Shown: one piece after another, positions 62,952 through 64,000 of the stretch | How positions within the stretch are numbered: position 1 is the first letter of the stretch | Layout of the letters: every line of letters starts with the position of its first letter | Assembly: GCA_025360015.1 (NCBI GenBank) | Contig: JANYCZ010000067.1 | Coordinates: 93,754-157,753, forward strand | DNA length: 64,000 nucleotides | Source of the DNA: Verrucomicrobiota bacterium | GTDB taxonomy: Bacteria; Verrucomicrobiota; Verrucomicrobiia; Verrucomicrobiales; Verrucomicrobiaceae | Direction of reading: 5' to 3' | Notes under the pieces: generated by a model | Database searches by the model: none | What the model was told of the DNA's origin: nothing | The model's input: the letters and a program-made list of their open reading frames with translations, nothing else | Program-made: the position numbers and the translations under genes

Positions 62952-63815
62952 ATGTCCGAGGATGTTCCATCAGCGCTTCCTGAGACACGCCGCACCTGGC
63001 TGCAGCGTGGGCTGCTGGCATTGCCTGCGGCGCTCACGGGCTGTGCCGCATCTTCCTCTTCGATGCTCAGCCCTTCTGCCCGCAAAACGCGCGCGCAGTG
63101 GGAATACCACAACCGCTTTCTCGCCTCGGGCGCCCGGCTGCGCTTCCGCTCTCACAGTGCGCATGGCAGGCCGTTCACGGCGGGCATGGAGTATGTGTAT
63201 CGTACACACAAGCATGATCCGCGCATCGGCTACGCGGTCAAAAATCTCGCCACAGGGCAGTACCTTGCCGAATTCCAGGCGGACAAACTTTTCCTGGGAG
63301 GCTCGATGCCCAAGCCCGCCGTGGCTGCGGTGCTGCTGGAAAAACGCCGGGGCAATCTCACCCGCGATGAATTTCAGAACATCGTTTACGCCTGTGACCA
63401 GAGCATCAACGCTTCCTGGTATTACCTGATGGCCCGCATCACGCCTGCGGATGAGCAGTACTTTGAGCAGAAGTACCGTCTGCCCAATGTGCAGATCATC
63501 AACAACTGGCAGTCGCCGCGCTTCTACGCGGAGTTTTACGAGCGCTGCGTGAACTACCGCCTGGACTACGGCTGTGAGCTGCTGCTGGAGGCCATGCGCC
63601 GCGACCAGTACGGCCTTGGCCGCTGGGTCATGCCCGCCAGCATCACTTACATCGGCGGCAAGACTGGGAACTACGGCGAGTGGGACCACGAATCTCTGTT
63701 CTTCTATTATCGCAACACGCCTTACGCCATCGTGCTCTACACGCGTGGCAACTTCGCGGGTGGCAACCAGCTCGGCTGTATGATGGGCGGTCTGTTTTGG
63801 GAATACTGCAGGTGA
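62952..63815 (+). CDS. Lipoprotein with class A beta-lactamase-like fold
   Basis: A 287-residue protein (ATG at 62952) with a lipobox (TGC-AASSS). The three serine-hydrolase motifs occur in order: SxxK as GSMPKPA (near residue 118), SxN as DQSINASWY (near 152), and KTG as GGKTGNYG (near 237). The order and spacing fit the class A beta-lactamase/transpeptidase fold. The Glu of the omega loop used by true lactamases is not obvious, so a peptidase or amidase is as likely as a lactamase. Confidence 0.8.
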   Translation: MSEDVPSALPETRRTWLQRGLLALPAALTGCAASSSSMLSPSARKTRAQWEYHNRFLASGARLRFRSHSAHGRPFTAGMEYVYRTHKHDPRIGYAVKNLATGQYLAEFQADKLFLGGSMPKPAVAAVLLEKRRGNLTRDEFQNIVYACDQSINASWYYLMARITPADEQYFEQKYRLPNVQIINNWQSPRFYAEFYERCVNYRLDYGCELLLEAMRRDQYGLGRWVMPASITYIGGKTGNYGEWDHESLFFYYRNTPYAIVLYTRGNFAGGNQLGCMMGGLFWEYCR

Positions 63816-63944
63816 GCAGCGGAGGAGCTCCTTCATCTCCTGCGCGATGGCGCGCTTGGCCGTAGATTACCATGTGGGCGGAGTCACCGAAGCGGATCGG
63901 TGATAAGAAGGAAGTGTTGAAGCAACCCTAAACACACCACCCAC

Positions 63945-64000
63945 ATGGCTACACAAACTACGCGAAGCAGCAGGACAAACAAGAGCGTCAAGACGACGAA
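63945..64000 (+). CDS. Partial ORF running off the right edge
   Basis: An ATG at 63945 opens a frame of 18 codons (MATQTTRSSRTNKSVKTT) continuing to the window end. AAGGAAG lies upstream as a possible ribosome binding site. The start is basic and threonine- and serine-rich, but nothing can be said about the protein. It is 130 bp after the serine hydrolase gene. Confidence 0.4.
   Translation, partial: MATQTTRSSRTNKSVKTT

Noticed and set aside
1..64000. tRNA, rRNA, phage or insertion-sequence genes
   Set aside because: No cloverleaf-like region, ribosomal RNA signature, transposase or phage protein was recognised on reading both strands; a dedicated search was not possible.

Overview
The window looks like a chromosomal segment of a high-GC Verrucomicrobiota bacterium, probably close to Prosthecobacter/Verrucomicrobiaceae. 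This is inferred from gene content: a tandem double-length UvrA of the kind known from Chlamydia, many secreted proteins with Sec, Tat or lipoprotein signals, a formylglycine-generating-enzyme-like domain fused to a kinase-like domain, a surface protein with eight MBG-type repeats, and GC-rich codon use. No rRNA, tRNA, CRISPR array, insertion sequence or phage gene was recognised.

Layout. (1) 1-2294: a minus-strand set of integron-type gene cassettes without a visible integrase. It has one textbook attC (651-713), three less typical attC-like sites, small membrane-protein genes and a truncated antitoxin. (2) 2.7-13.8 kb: core and secreted genes: pabB; a three-gene operon with a TPR protein, a receiver/pseudokinase/FGE fusion and a secreted protein; an esterase; a TerB-like protein; a Tat phosphoesterase; and mutS. 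(3) 13.8-19.6 kb: an accessory stretch with an overlapping two-gene module carrying a TIR/deoxyribosyltransferase-like protein, two copies of a 63-residue protein gene (one without a start codon), a class C beta-lactamase-like hydrolase, and two toxin-antitoxin loci whose toxins are broken while the antitoxins are intact. (4) 19.6-30 kb: NIPSNAP, thioredoxin, a LysR regulator, and a DUF2339/DUF3999 pair in which DUF3999 has one in-frame amber codon, followed by an overlapping HEPN gene pair. (5) 30-41 kb: DUF255 protein, a TPR protein, an intact Phd/PIN pair, uvrA, an intact RHH/DUF3368 pair and yebC. (6) 41-53 kb: large secreted proteins of unknown function, a soluble multi-PAS histidine kinase, rlmH and a compact mlaE-mlaF-mlaD operon for phospholipid transport. 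(7) 53-64 kb: a 1,484-residue surface protein with FN3, cyclophilin and MBG repeats, downstream of an ECF-like sigma factor gene; then an orphan histidine kinase, a Coa1-like protein, rpsA with a clear terminator, and a class A beta-lactamase-like lipoprotein.

Themes. DNA repair (mutS, uvrA) and translation (rpsA, rlmH, yebC) form the housekeeping core. Between these lie small gain-and-decay regions: integron cassettes, toxin-antitoxin pairs and HEPN/TIR-like pairs. A family of short palindromes (stem, AGGA loop, stem, CTACC) is scattered between genes. The best candidates for undescribed biology are the integrase-less cassette cluster, the 13793-14661 gene pair, the 29167-29981 HEPN pair and the receiver/pseudokinase/FGE fusion.
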